From assembly GCA_935421135.1 (NCBI GenBank), contig OW285191.1:16322700-16386699 (forward strand): 64,000 nucleotides of DNA. Reading direction: 5' to 3'. This DNA is from Bugulina stolonifera. Taxonomy: Eukaryota; Bryozoa; Gymnolaemata; Cheilostomatida; Bugulidae. The position numbers were made by a program, and so were the translations under genes. Under the pieces are notes generated by a model. The model was not told the DNA's origin, searched no databases, and was given only the letters and a program-made list of their open reading frames with translations. This document shows positions 12,701 through 24,959 of this stretch, in pieces (position 1 is the stretch's first letter; each line of letters begins with the position of its first letter).

Positions 12701-15700
12701 ATGCTCTGTCAAACTATTTCTAGAATTACTCAGTGAACCAGAGTGAAGCTAAATCTATGCATAAAACTGATTAAATTAGCAAACTAAATAGAGTGAACTA
12801 ACAGGATGTGCTGCTAATTGTGGACTTCCATCTCAAACTTTACAGAATATGAATTGGAATATTAATTATAATCAATATAATATATATAACACTCTTTCCC
12901 AACAATAGCATTATCAATACCTTGTGCTGCTAATTAATGTGTTTACCAGCCAAATAATTCTCCAAATCCAATTAATATAAGGTCAGCCGCTGACTGTAAG
13001 CTGACTAGTATGTCTACACCTCCACAGGAAGTACAACTGTAGTAAGGAAACCCTGCTCTTCACACCTTAATGTTAACAGGTATTGGTAGAGACAGGCCCA
13101 TAGTCATATGTGACTGCTAACTTTCTCACCAGACACACACCACACCCCCTTTGCTATTAATACAATTCACTGGTTTATATATGATGGCCCAACTTATAAT
13201 TTAGCCATTGCCCAGTTTATAACTTAGCGATGGCCCAACTTATAACTTAGCAAGTAAAAAAGCAACATGTGTTCTAAATGCCGAGTTACTTGTAAGATTG
13301 GCCAAAGCATACACAGCATACGCCAGCCGTTACCATACAACCTACGTCCTAGTATCAAAACTTTAGATGAGCCCTAGTCCCTACTAGATGGTAAAGTAAC
13401 GTCACCAACTAAATAGACTTACCCATGTTGGAGGCCATATTGTTTTGAAACATGCTAGCATGAGTGTGACAACTATTACTAACTGTGTGGATGAAGAAAG
13501 TGTGCCTATCATTCAATAATAAAGCTTGTAATGTTTGCTGATGGGCAGATAAGGTAGTCTTTATGTACAGAGAGAGGGGAGATAACAACCAAATGTATAC
13601 CAATGTTTTTATATCAATCCACTTGACCTTTATAACATAAATTGAACTTCATTCATTGAGCTAACTGATTAAAAAGAGAGAAATAGTGTTGAGTAACAAG
13701 TTTTAGATAAGAGAATAGTATTTATGTTTGCATAAAATTAGTGTTGGGAGCTCCAGTGTTTGTTTGTATAGACTGTCTTCTTTGTATCAAACACAACTTA
13801 TTGTCAGGAGAATTAGCTACAAAACTCCCCAATTCAAAAGTTCAAAACATTAAATTTACAAATAAAGCAATGGTATCCTTTGTGGTATCTTCATGCATGA
13901 ATAATACATGTACAGTATAATACTACAGTGTGTTTTACAGCCAAGTTTTAGTTTATATGAATGTATTTATTTCCATTGTCCATGTTTTCATTTGTAATGT
14001 CTAGATGATGCTTTGTTCTTCGAAATAATGTTACTAATAGATACTGAGGCTAAGATTTAAATGTGAGAGCACGATATTAGGCAGCCAAATTGGACCTCTC
14101 AAGCACTTTGGTACTTATGCTTGCTCCTTGAGAATCTAACTTGCCTAGTTTGTCTTTACCCATACCCAGTTCTCAGAGATTCAAGTGTACAATTGTGCTT
14201 CTGTCGTGTTATCTCACTAAATATTGTTTGAATGCTGCTGACGCCAAACTGTGAGTTAGGAGTCAGCTACCAGTAGCCACTCTGTTATCCTTTTATAAGA
14301 CAATTTATTATTTCTAATAACAATAACATCAGTAGTGAGATACTCTACTGATATCCCAGTAACTAAAATTCTCTCACAACTTTGACATAGAAGGGCTTCA
14401 ATTGAACAACGCCCAGCTATCAAATATTAAATCTACTGGCATTCAATTAAATAGCAACATCTTTTGTGGCTGTAAGAATGTCTCATGCTAGGAAAACTGG
14501 AAAATATTTCTCAAAGGTTATTATAGTGGTGGTGGGTTATACAAAGCCATTAAAGCCAGATTTTACCCTTGGGGTCCCTTCCATGCTTACTACCAATTAG
14601 TGTGGATTTCAATCTTTTTCTCAATAGAAAATTCTGTATACATGAATATTTAAGTAGCGTAGTCTTGTAAAACCTCTTAACACAATCAGCTACCACTTTG
14701 ACACTGGCGTGATATACAATTATTATTATTATCATTCAATGCATTAGCAAAGGGTAATTTAACATAATAGTTTTGCAGTTGAATGAAAGTTGCTTATTCT
14801 TAGATATCACTTTGTCAATCGTAGAAGATATTGATATCCAATTGCCACTCACTTCTTTCAATTGTTATTCTTATAGGTCAATATAATGATCAATTAGACA
14901 TCCAGTTAGCTTCCACAAGTGACAACATCAACACAATAATAGAAATAAATAATGCAAAATATCATATTCAATGTACCTATAGAATTTAGCAGCTGTAGAC
15001 TTTAGTTTACAATTGCCATGTAGGTGCTATCTCAAATATTATGCATCTTTGAGGGACACTAGTGGTCCAGAAAATGGCAGAAAATGGAAATTATCTGACC
15101 CTCTCTATGAGAGCACAACTCTCAACCGGTAAATGCGATTTTTGTCAGTTCATGATGGAATGCTGCAGGTGAAATGTGGTAAATTAGTGAGCTAACACCT
15201 GATGGGCAAACTGATTACTGCAGGGCACCATAATGATATAGGATTGCTCAATACAGGCTGCACACAGATTTATAAGAATATGCCACACCAGGTAACATTT
15301 CTGGAAGTCAAAGTGGCTTCAAATTTGCATAAGGTAATAAGGGAATTGCAAACACGCCTGCCTTCCACCCTCATGTAATAGATTGTGCTCAAATGTCCTA
15401 GCACCACTTATGTAGTTCCTAAAATCTAGTAGAGAATGTTGATACAAGTAGCACTCTTGGATCTTTCTATTAATAGTAGATAGACATACAGATGGATTTC
15501 TGGTTGGTGTATATGTACTACCATAGTATCACCATCTTTGATCCACTTGTAATCTGATCAACCTAACTAGTCTCTACTCAACCATGGACAATAAGTCTTC
15601 CTTTATCAAATCTTTTTGATTTTAAGTCTCAAAACAATATGGGGGTAACTTAGTTACGTGATTAGATAGCAGTACATGTATAGGGATGAGGTTCACTGCA

Positions 15701-18700
15701 AACTAATAAACTACAACGCTGAGGGATCTGGTAGTTAGTTTGGACTACCAATACCAAAGTCTACAGAATGTCTACTATTCGGTACATAGAGTATACATTA
15801 GCATGTATTTGTGTATGCTGTCTGCTGGTACACACAGCTTGTACAAATGTATGGACATTAATATAATTATATAACAATATTACAGTTGGGATACCTTGTA
15901 GGGTGCATTAAATAGTAATTTGATTGCTGTGTAATAAAGTACAATGAGTAAGTACTAATAGTTATAAAATGGTTAGAAATGGGTGAAGGAGCTTCTTTGA
16001 AATTGGCCTAACATTCAAGGACAGTCCCTGATTCTGCAGAAGACTCCCTGGTTTTCAACTCAAGTTTCAGTCCCCACCCCACCCACAAGGGACACCCCTA
16101 CCCAAATGCGGAATTTCCTTGATTTTCATCAGTGGAACTTGGCAAGATTGATCCTGGTACCAGAGTTATATATTTTATTTAATTAATTAAACTGACTAGA
16201 GGAGACAGCTGTTCCACTGTGTGGATGAAGCAGAACTACCTGTATTATTATGTTCATATTAGATGTATGCTACTTTGTAGAGGGAGAAATGACAGAAATA
16301 TAGCTTTTTGTTTAGTTGATTGTATTCATGATTTCTACATGTTTGTGTTAGTCATACATGGCATGTACATCTACTGTAGATACATACTGTATATATGTAC
16401 AGGGGATGCAGTGATACAGTTTGCAGTAGGTGTAATATTTACCCATACGTGTCTATCAAAAATACAGAATTTCATTATTTTATATTTTATTTACAATTTA
16501 ATGCTATGTAGGAGTAGCCATAGCTGCCCCATGTTTATGTTAGTCAATACCAGCACATATATTTCAAGTCACTAGATATGCAATGTATATAGCATTGTGG
16601 AGAACTAGCTTACATCCTCCAATAGTTTTACAAGGAGAAATTTTCGACACTCCCGCTAATAGATAGTGGAGAATGGAGATTATCAAGAATTGTTGAATAG
16701 TTTAATGCTATATGATGTAACATGGAAGTATTAGAACTGTAATATCTAGCTCTTGATTCAGCTGGTGGAAGTCTGGATTCTGGTTTGTAGAATTACACTG
16801 AGGTGATGGAGTCAGATAAATCACAGTTGCCTAATTAACTTACTCTAGAACAGGTAGGCACTGACAAATCATTTTAGACTCAGAGCCATTTATAAATAGC
16901 TAATTACAGTCTTGGCTACTTGGAGGTAGAACCTAGCTAAGCATTAGTGGAGGTGAAAGTATGTATTCTTGTTTGTTTTACTGACAGTAATGCACAGCAA
17001 AAACAATTACAGCAAAAAATATTTGCTTAGAACACAAGAGCTTTGTGATTGTAAGGAAGTCATTCAGACCAATATAAATCCAGCACTGCAAGACATGCAT
17101 AAGACATAATGACCTTATGTAAAACAAATAATATTAGCTTTAGATACAGCTTGGCAGCACTATTAACGGTAGGAGACTGGGTTCCTTATAAGGTGCTTTG
17201 ATAGATTATTATAACATTTCTGTATATTCTCAAACTATTAACACGAATATAAATGGGAAAGTAAAAAGTCTTTTTTTCAAATTGCTGTTCACTTTAGTGA
17301 TTGATTGTTGGTTTCCTGTTATTCCAAATGGAGAAGGTCTAGGATATGTGTGGATATTGGCTAATAAAGCTACTATCATTTAGGCCTATTTTTACTGGCC
17401 ACTATATCCTAGCCTGCTGTTCAAGGGAAAAATGTAGGTGGACTGACTGTAGCAGGCCTACTGTATGCCTTAATTTGGAAAGGTTGGAGCTCAGGCTAGT
17501 TTGCTTGTTACAAAACTTGGAAGGTCACAAAGCTTACAGTTATCATCCTAACTAGTGGCTATGGAATTACACCCTACAATCATTACTACCACTGGTATAC
17601 CTGTAATTACTGCTTCATGTTATATCACATTTGGTTAAACACTCAGATGATACATTGTATAAAGGCATAGGCAAACTCAGTTCATTACGTCATTTGACTA
17701 TCCCAATATTTCATCAACCTCACTAAAGAAGGCGTTGGTGCCAACTCTACTTGTACTTACTGGTCATATACGTATAATTTTAGGAAATAATTTGAGTATG
17801 TTACAAGTTCATCATATTCCAGTTGATAATTGAACTTTGGCCAATTTTGCACACTTCATAACAATAGGTTCATTCTGCCTACGTCTTTAGAACCGAACAG
17901 AAATTACATTAAAGAAACGTGAAGGGAGAAGGAGAAGTAGCACACTCCACTCCACAGGTCTAGATCACACTGAAAACTGTCCTCCCTCCTTCCACTTGTT
18001 TACTGGGCTATTTTCCCACCCAACCCACGGCTGTCAGCGGGTGTCAATGCTAATTTCTGACTACAGACATAATTGCTAATTTTAATTTCAAGAGGCATCT
18101 ATGCCATCGCTGAAAGCAATGCTGGTTTCCAACGGTCACCTCTTATGACTGCATACCAGCAACATTTCTAATGATGAGCTGGTTCTTAGACCATTGTGCT
18201 GGTCATGCATATTGTATTATCAGAGTGTAACAATTTTAATGTCAATCTCATATATATACATGCATGTCTTTAATTGAAAACAATTGTCTTGTGTAATTAT
18301 GCCTGTCTGAAGCATTATTTGGTATTGTTAATAGTGGCAATTACTTAAAATATTATTTATTTGAAAAATGTTAAAAATTTTCGAAGAATATAACACCCAA
18401 GAGCTGGCAACTCTCATTGCCATACAAAATTTCTGCACTCTCTGTAAAATGCTATAATATTTGAAATTGATTAACAGTCAGGGCAATAGGGTTGGGTGGT
18501 GTCACAATTTGTGTAGCAAGCTCAGAAACTTTGCTGCGCTCAGAAATTACTATAATGTCAAGTACTCAAATGCCACCATCTGGCACTGTAGGCTAAACAG
18601 TTATATTTCTATCTAGTTTTAAATCTTCCACTGAGTTTTTGGACAATAGCCTACTGGGATGTGCTATGTTATAATTAAGATAAACCTCTAACCAAAACTG

Positions 18701-20485
18701 ATGTTTTGTGAAGAATTTAGCTATAACTAGCAAGCCTCTCTCTGAAAAGAGAACGTTACATCTGGTATGTTAAACTACTCTAAAGCAAGTGGGAGGGGCT
18801 TCACTTCCCCCTTCCATTCATTTCCACCAGATTTAAGGTCTGCAAATACGATTATCCCCACTATAATATACATGTACATGGCCTATTGGTGTTCTGGGAC
18901 TAAAATAGTAAATGGTTTAATAACTATGCCATTTTAAATATTGATTTGTTTGCAAGGCATCTAAAAACCTAACCCATTTTAATTTGAGATGATCATTAGT
19001 TCATATATGCATGTACACTAGATAGGAAAGAATGATGATGCTTTATTTTCAATTAAAATTCTATAGAAATTTTGATTATGATTAGTAATGTAGATGAGGG
19101 CTGTAGCCTCTCTTATGAGGTTCTGTAAGGTTCAATTAGTGGCTAGGGGCCAGACATTAATACATGTATTAGTTGAATACTAGCTGGGCGCAGACGCTGC
19201 AATCTCAGTTATAATACTGATCTTGCATCAAACTACGTCTCAAAACTCAAAGGACTAATATAAAAGACCTGCTTGATATTTTGATATCCATGTTTTGGTT
19301 TATTGAAACCTGAGTTATTATTTTTAGTGCTTATCCGATGCATGAGCTATTGTAGAGTCCTGAAATCACAACAAATACTCCTGAGGCTGTTCTTTTATTT
19401 TCTTACTTTGATTTTGCTGTATGATTGTTACAATTTTTACACAACACTAACACTGTTTGTACAAATAATAACTATGGAATGTGAGTGATCTTTATCAGAC
19501 TTGTATAAAACGGATCTCAACTTGCACCAAACAAATGCTAACGATACGTAACACTCTGCTTCCGAAGCATTGTGTCAAGTTGATTTTAATACATGTGCGT
19601 TTAAGCCTATGAAATCTTTATTAATTAATTTTCCGGTCAAAAGACACTCCAACTGACATTCAGTAAGCCTAGTCAAATGTGTTTGTGTTTTGAGTTTTGA
19701 ACAACTAAAAGTGTTGGAAATTCTAAGTTAACATCTTCTTGTTATAGAGATGCTACCTCAGTTCTGATAAACAATCCATATAAACAGTGTTCCATTCAAG
19801 ACAAAATATACAGCAGTTAAATGATACCACATTATAGGCTTAATTGTAATATTTTACGAATTAGTATTGGTGACGGATAGAAAATAGAACTACATGTATA
19901 TAATTTTATGCAAATCTTTACAATGATTTCACCGGCAATATGATTCAATTAAACATAAAAATCCATGTTTGTTACTTATTTATATTACTGCAGGCTGATG
20001 GACCTTCCTAGAAGAGACTCACCTGCAGTAGATATGGCAGGGGCATTTATCATAATGGAGTGAAAGGTTAATTCTGCTTTTATGTTCAAAATCTGAATCA
20101 CCAGACAACATTACAATTAACTTACTATAATCTACATGTTGTATGATGTATGTAAGACTGGTGAGTGTATGAATTATAAACTGATATCATGTTCGAAAGA
20201 AGAGATAACATCACCATCTGCAAATTTGTATGACAACTGCACAGTATTGCTAGTTATTTCTATTTCATAAAGTTTATCGTAATTGTATTTACATCATGTT
20301 TAATTTGTAGACAGTGCTTTATTTAAGCAGCTTTGTTTACACGTATATACTGCTAGGGTATACAAATCGCAAGATATAACCAAAAGGTTGTAAGGTTGTA
20401 GCATACCCCCATATCTAAAACTACGTGTAGGCCAACTATATGCATAATATACGTCTGCAGAGTGAATGTACATTTATAAACTTAC
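9735..20485. other. Gene-poor stretch, possibly a long intron
   Basis: About 10.7 kb of AT-rich sequence with only short chance open frames. I found no pair of splice sites around a convincing coding segment and no recognisable transposon protein. ACATGTA-type palindromes are frequent. If the candidate exon at 20486-20619 belongs to the LDLa tetraspan gene, this whole stretch is that gene's first intron; otherwise it is intergenic. Confidence 0.5.
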
Positions 20486-20619
20486 CTTGTTATTATTCTG
20501 GTTCTGTTAAAGACTTTCTGACATATCCTAAGAAGAGCCTGGTGTCCTCCTATCTGACGACCAAGAGAGCTGGTACAGAGCAATAAGCTGATCCTATAAA
20601 CCCAACTTATCACATGCAT
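20486..20619 (-). CDS. Candidate 5' coding exon of the LDLa tetraspan gene
   Basis: On the minus strand an open frame from the ATG at 20619 runs 44 codons to a clean donor (AG followed by GTAAG, exon end 20486) and leaves two bases of a codon. A possible acceptor also exists at 20594, giving the shorter exon 20593-20486. The next recognised minus-strand exon, at 9734, starts with the one base needed to complete that codon and stays open into the LDLa tetraspan frame. The joined protein would have 711 residues with a longer basic cytosolic N-terminus. The cost is a 10.7-kb intron, much longer than the others here. The peptide resembles nothing I know. It could instead be a 5' UTR exon or chance. 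Confidence 0.35.
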
Positions 20620-23183
20620 ATAAATTGTCTACTGAACTGGCAAATAATATCCATTAATAGGCCAAGTAGATGGTCACGTGACACTTGCTGATATTATACT
20701 CTATACTACTGTTACAGCAAGGCTAACCCATTAATTCAATGCAATAATGAACATTATGAAAACGTGATCTCTCATAAAGAATGAGTGAATAAGACATTAA
20801 TGCTGACTTGGCCTATCTCAATTAGCCTGTGATACATACATCAAATCAAAGCATCATATTGGTAGCCTTCAAAAACAAGCAACAAAAGTCTAACTACCTA
20901 CATGTTTTCTCTCAATATATACATGGTAGTTGCCATTTGAAATAATGTAAATAAAAGTAAAAATTTAGACTAGCCATCTATAACAAGTAAAGTAACCCCA
21001 TGAAATTTTATGGGTCACCCTACAGATTGCATTGGATCTAAGACTATCAATTCATGAAATTTACATAATCTAAACAGCACCAATCAACCTGCCAAAATGT
21101 GAATATTGTTTCAATAATCAAAACAGTGTTCAGTGAAAATTCAGTGCAATTGCATTAAACCTACACATGCATATATATGTATGAATGTGTGAGCCAAACA
21201 GTGCAAATTAGTGATGTAATGATACCACCAAATAATATGTTCCAGTAAGCCACCAATCATAAATAGAGTGGTTATTATTGCTAAACATTGTTTCTCAATT
21301 TATAGCAAATAAGAAAAGCACAGTTTCTAATATAGGTTTCACTTGCTGATCACCCGAATATGACCTTCAATGAACAGTGTTGGTACTGGAATTATAAGGT
21401 TACCAATAATCTAAAATGGTTCAAAATCATTGTTACATTATCAGAGTGATTAATCAAATTAAAGTGTATTTACAGAATGACATAGTAAACTTGCTGACGA
21501 ATTATTATATTTATGGTCTGTTTTCATACTTGTTGTGCAGGAAATGGAAGTCTAAATAAAAATAAACAGGCTAATAATACATTATGTTCTAATCTACATA
21601 CACGAAATACAATCCAGGTACTATGTGTATGACTTCATAGTCATGTAGTTGTGTTTATAATGATTTACACTATCTTTACAGCTGTGTTCTATGCTAATAG
21701 TGACAGATGGTAATAGTCGCACTGGGCTACGCAGGCATTAAATATTTCTATTTTATTTATTTCTATTTTATAAAACAAATATTCAATGCAGGAATGAAAG
21801 TAAAATATATTTAATGCAACTAGTAGGCCTATACGTGGTGCTGATATAACAGCTAGAGTTTACAGTCATGTATACATATTATGGAGAGCATGCAAGATAG
21901 CCGACATATGGAAGCAGCAGCACATTTTATAAGTACTTGGTGATGATTGCATGTAAAAAGTTTATGGTAACCCTATGTTATTAGCCTATTAAACATAAAA
22001 CTTTATGCTATGTTTTATTTATGCATGCTCTACTGCTTGGTTCTAAAATGCAACTGTTTTATTGCCAGTATCTTAGTTTATATTTTATTACTGATTAAGG
22101 ATAAGCAATTTTAGATCAGAATATTTTACTCCTGAATAAGCAACAGCCAAATATTCCTCATATATGAAATGTGGTACCTGAATCTATTCACTCATGACCA
22201 ACCAGGTAAGACAACTCCAAATTGGTGTATTGTTAAACCTCAAGTTTTTCAGATTTCTGGATTCTCACTTATTTTGTCTGCATATAGATTTTGGAGAGCT
22301 TTAAAATGAACTGTTTATTAGTCACATGTATGACCCATTGCATGTGTAGGCTATAATATGCTGGGTTGTTACAATACAACTTGAGCATACAAGGGGTAAT
22401 TACTTTACAAAATATACAATGTGCAATAAATATTATACAAGTAAACCCACAAATATTTAATAGTACAAGTTATACATCTGCTTATCTATTTCACAAAGAA
22501 GTATATGCATATGTCAGTTATTGTCATCTGCTGTTTGTTTGAATATAAAACCATTGGAAATGTCAAATGATTGTGCAGTTAAAAGTCAAGTAGTCTTAAT
22601 AATATTGGGGTTGGAATAGAGTTGGTTAAAAGCAGGACAATTGTATAAATAAACAGACAAGATAATGGAGCTGTGACACACTAATGATGCTCAATCAATT
22701 GTTATAATGTTGACAGGAGCATGCTTGGCTAAAGGGGGTGTGCAAACAAGAAAAATGATACCACAAATGTAGCAATAATGTTGTTATGAAGTTCCTGTAG
22801 ATTTGCCTAATAGACAATGGCCATGTTTTTATTCACATACTTGTGCAATACTATGTAACTATATTATATATGAATGTATATATTACTGCAGGCCTGAAAG
22901 CTAATAATTGTGTGAATACGCTGTGCAAAGTTGATAACCATTCAACTCAAAGTTGGATGTGCGTAGGTAGGGCTAGACCTTATTTATCCACTCCTCATGA
23001 CTTATGGCTACTTTAGCAAAAAGCTATTTCAATGAAAAGAAAGTTGCTATACCTAAAACTAGTCTTTACTGAAGAAGTCATTGCTAAATAATACCAACCC
23101 ATGCGATGACTTGTAATAACTGTGGAGAGATTTTTGTGAATCACAGCAGTCAAGAGGGTAGTTCTGGAGAAACATAAATATGT

Positions 23184-23286
23184 ATTTGTGTACCTTGGTA
23201 TGTTATATGCCTACTACTAGTTGTTTAGTATTCATTTGTGTACCTTGGTATGTTATATGCCTACTACTAGTTGTTTAGTATTCATT
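23184..23286. repeat. 50-bp tandem duplication
   Basis: Two adjacent copies of a 50-base unit beginning ATTTGTGTACCTTGGTATG and ending in TTGTTTAGTATTC. They are identical over the compared length, with starts at 23184 and 23234. This is a recent local duplication in non-coding sequence. Confidence 0.9.
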
Positions 23287-24668
23287 TGACTGGTCAACAA
23301 GTTACCTTAAAAGTGCAGGAGACAAAATGTAATTACTTTTCGCTGACCAAGTATAAAGAAATGTAATAGTCCTACTCTGAACATTTAGCTGATGTATAAA
23401 TATAGAACAGAACCATGCTTAGCCACTTGTACTGCTGCATGATCAGTGCTCTAGAGGGAATTATTTAAATATTTCAACTTGCAACAGGTGACACTAGAAT
23501 GAAAAGACATGCAGAGCTGTTACACATCTTAATATGGCTGTACATGCTCGAGAAATGCCCTGGGGGTGGAAGTACTTTGTGCTATCGGAAACAGACTTAA
23601 CAAAATCAACTTGTCTGTTCATACTGTCTAAAGTTTTGCAAATTGTACTGCCGTCCTTACGACAAAACCAAGTAAATTTGACATAGTTCAGATGAACATA
23701 CAGTGAGTGACAATTTGTAGAATATATGTAATATATACACACATAAGCTACACAGTTCTGGTGCTTATTAACCTCCTGCAGGCTATCTGTTTTATTAACA
23801 GTAACACAACACTTCATCCTACTTGAGTTTTCTATAGTTTACTCACTACAGCAGCTCAGGATGAGTCGAGAGTTGTACACAACAACAGTGTATTGAATAC
23901 TGAAGAGTAATATGAAGAAACAATCAGGTTTTCAAATGTTCTTTCAGCTTCTAAAAAGTTGATCGGAAAACTGATGATTAGGCCTATACACTATTGACTA
24001 GATATAAGTGTCTAGGTATAGATTACCGTCCAATAACACAACTTGTAACACTTATAATTCAATGAACATCCTCATATCGTATTATATTTGCTCAACTCAA
24101 GTGTTGTAATGATTTAATTGACGTAGTCTCCACTTTAATATTAAATTTATAACAAAAATGTCGAAGTTCTCATCCGTTTGCATTTCAGTTTGAAAGATGA
24201 CTTGCTGATGTTTCTATTCTAGTCCATTATTCTCGATATTGTGGTACAAAAATAAAATTCACCCTAATATCCAGTCTAGTAGATTAAAACAATCCACTGC
24301 TTGTTGTCTTGATCAGACAAAATATCATATAGCTATGCTAATCATTTCTATAGACACAAATTATATTTGTGACAAAATTATTTGCCAGAATTTTGCAACA
24401 ACCATCCACAGTAGGTTACCATTTTATAGTTTCCACATATACATGTAATACAGATACAGGCACTGTACACTGGCCTAAAAGTTGGTCTAGTTGCAAGTTC
24501 ACATGAATGTCACAACTCATCACTGTATTTCTAAATAATGCCATATGTGCCCATGCCCAGGAGATAGTGATATACCAATAAGAGAATAGATAAGGCTGTT
24601 AACACACAAAGTTTATTTCATGAAAAGTATCTACAACCAAATTACAAAATCAGACATTAGACATATAA

Positions 24669-24816
24669 GTAGCCTGGGTCCCTAGCCCTGGCTGGTAGAC
24701 TATCATGCTCATGAAGCATTGTGTAATTAAAATTAGGTGCTTGTGGACCCCAGCCTAAATTCTGTGGTTAATAATCCATGTACTCATTATATTAGTGTAT
24801 TAGGAGCCCAGGCTAC
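24669..24816. mobile_element. Possible MITE with GTAGCCTGGG terminal inverted repeats
   Basis: A 148-base segment starts GTAGCCTGGG and ends in its exact reverse complement CCCAGGCTAC, with partial pairing continuing inward. An internal CCCCAGCCT copy suggests further self-complementarity. No coding capacity was seen and no convincing target site duplication could be read at the ends, so the call rests on the terminal repeats alone. It lies about 145 bases past the RTRAF stop codon, downstream of that gene. Confidence 0.4.
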
Positions 24817-24850
24817 AGCTTACTAGCCGCTTTGTCTATCCTGAATTGCA

Positions 24851-24856
24851 TTTATT
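24851..24856 (-). terminator. Probable polyadenylation signal AATAAA of RTRAF
   Basis: A canonical AATAAA on the minus strand, about 104 bases downstream of the RTRAF stop codon (24960-24962). This is the first such hexamer noticed behind the gene and is at a normal distance for a short 3' UTR. Confidence 0.5.
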
Positions 24857-24959
24857 CCAGTGCAAATGTAATGACTAGACTAGCTCTACTCCACTAAAGT
24901 GACCAATCAACTACCAGTATTTCACTGACTATACTGTGTATAGGTGGCCACTCTGTACT

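Larger units (their letters stand above)
20620..24959. other. Intergenic or upstream region with simple duplications
   Basis: AT-rich sequence with no recognised gene. It contains a 50-bp tandem duplication (23184-23286), an unassigned 107-codon open frame on the minus strand at 23494-23817, and a possible MITE at 24669-24816. The RTRAF polyadenylation signal lies at its upper end. Confidence 0.5.

Noticed and set aside
23494..23817. 107-codon minus-strand open frame with several Cys residues
   Set aside because: It is longer than most chance frames here, but I recognise no family, no convincing splice partner and no neighbouring exon. It may be an old gene fragment; not called.
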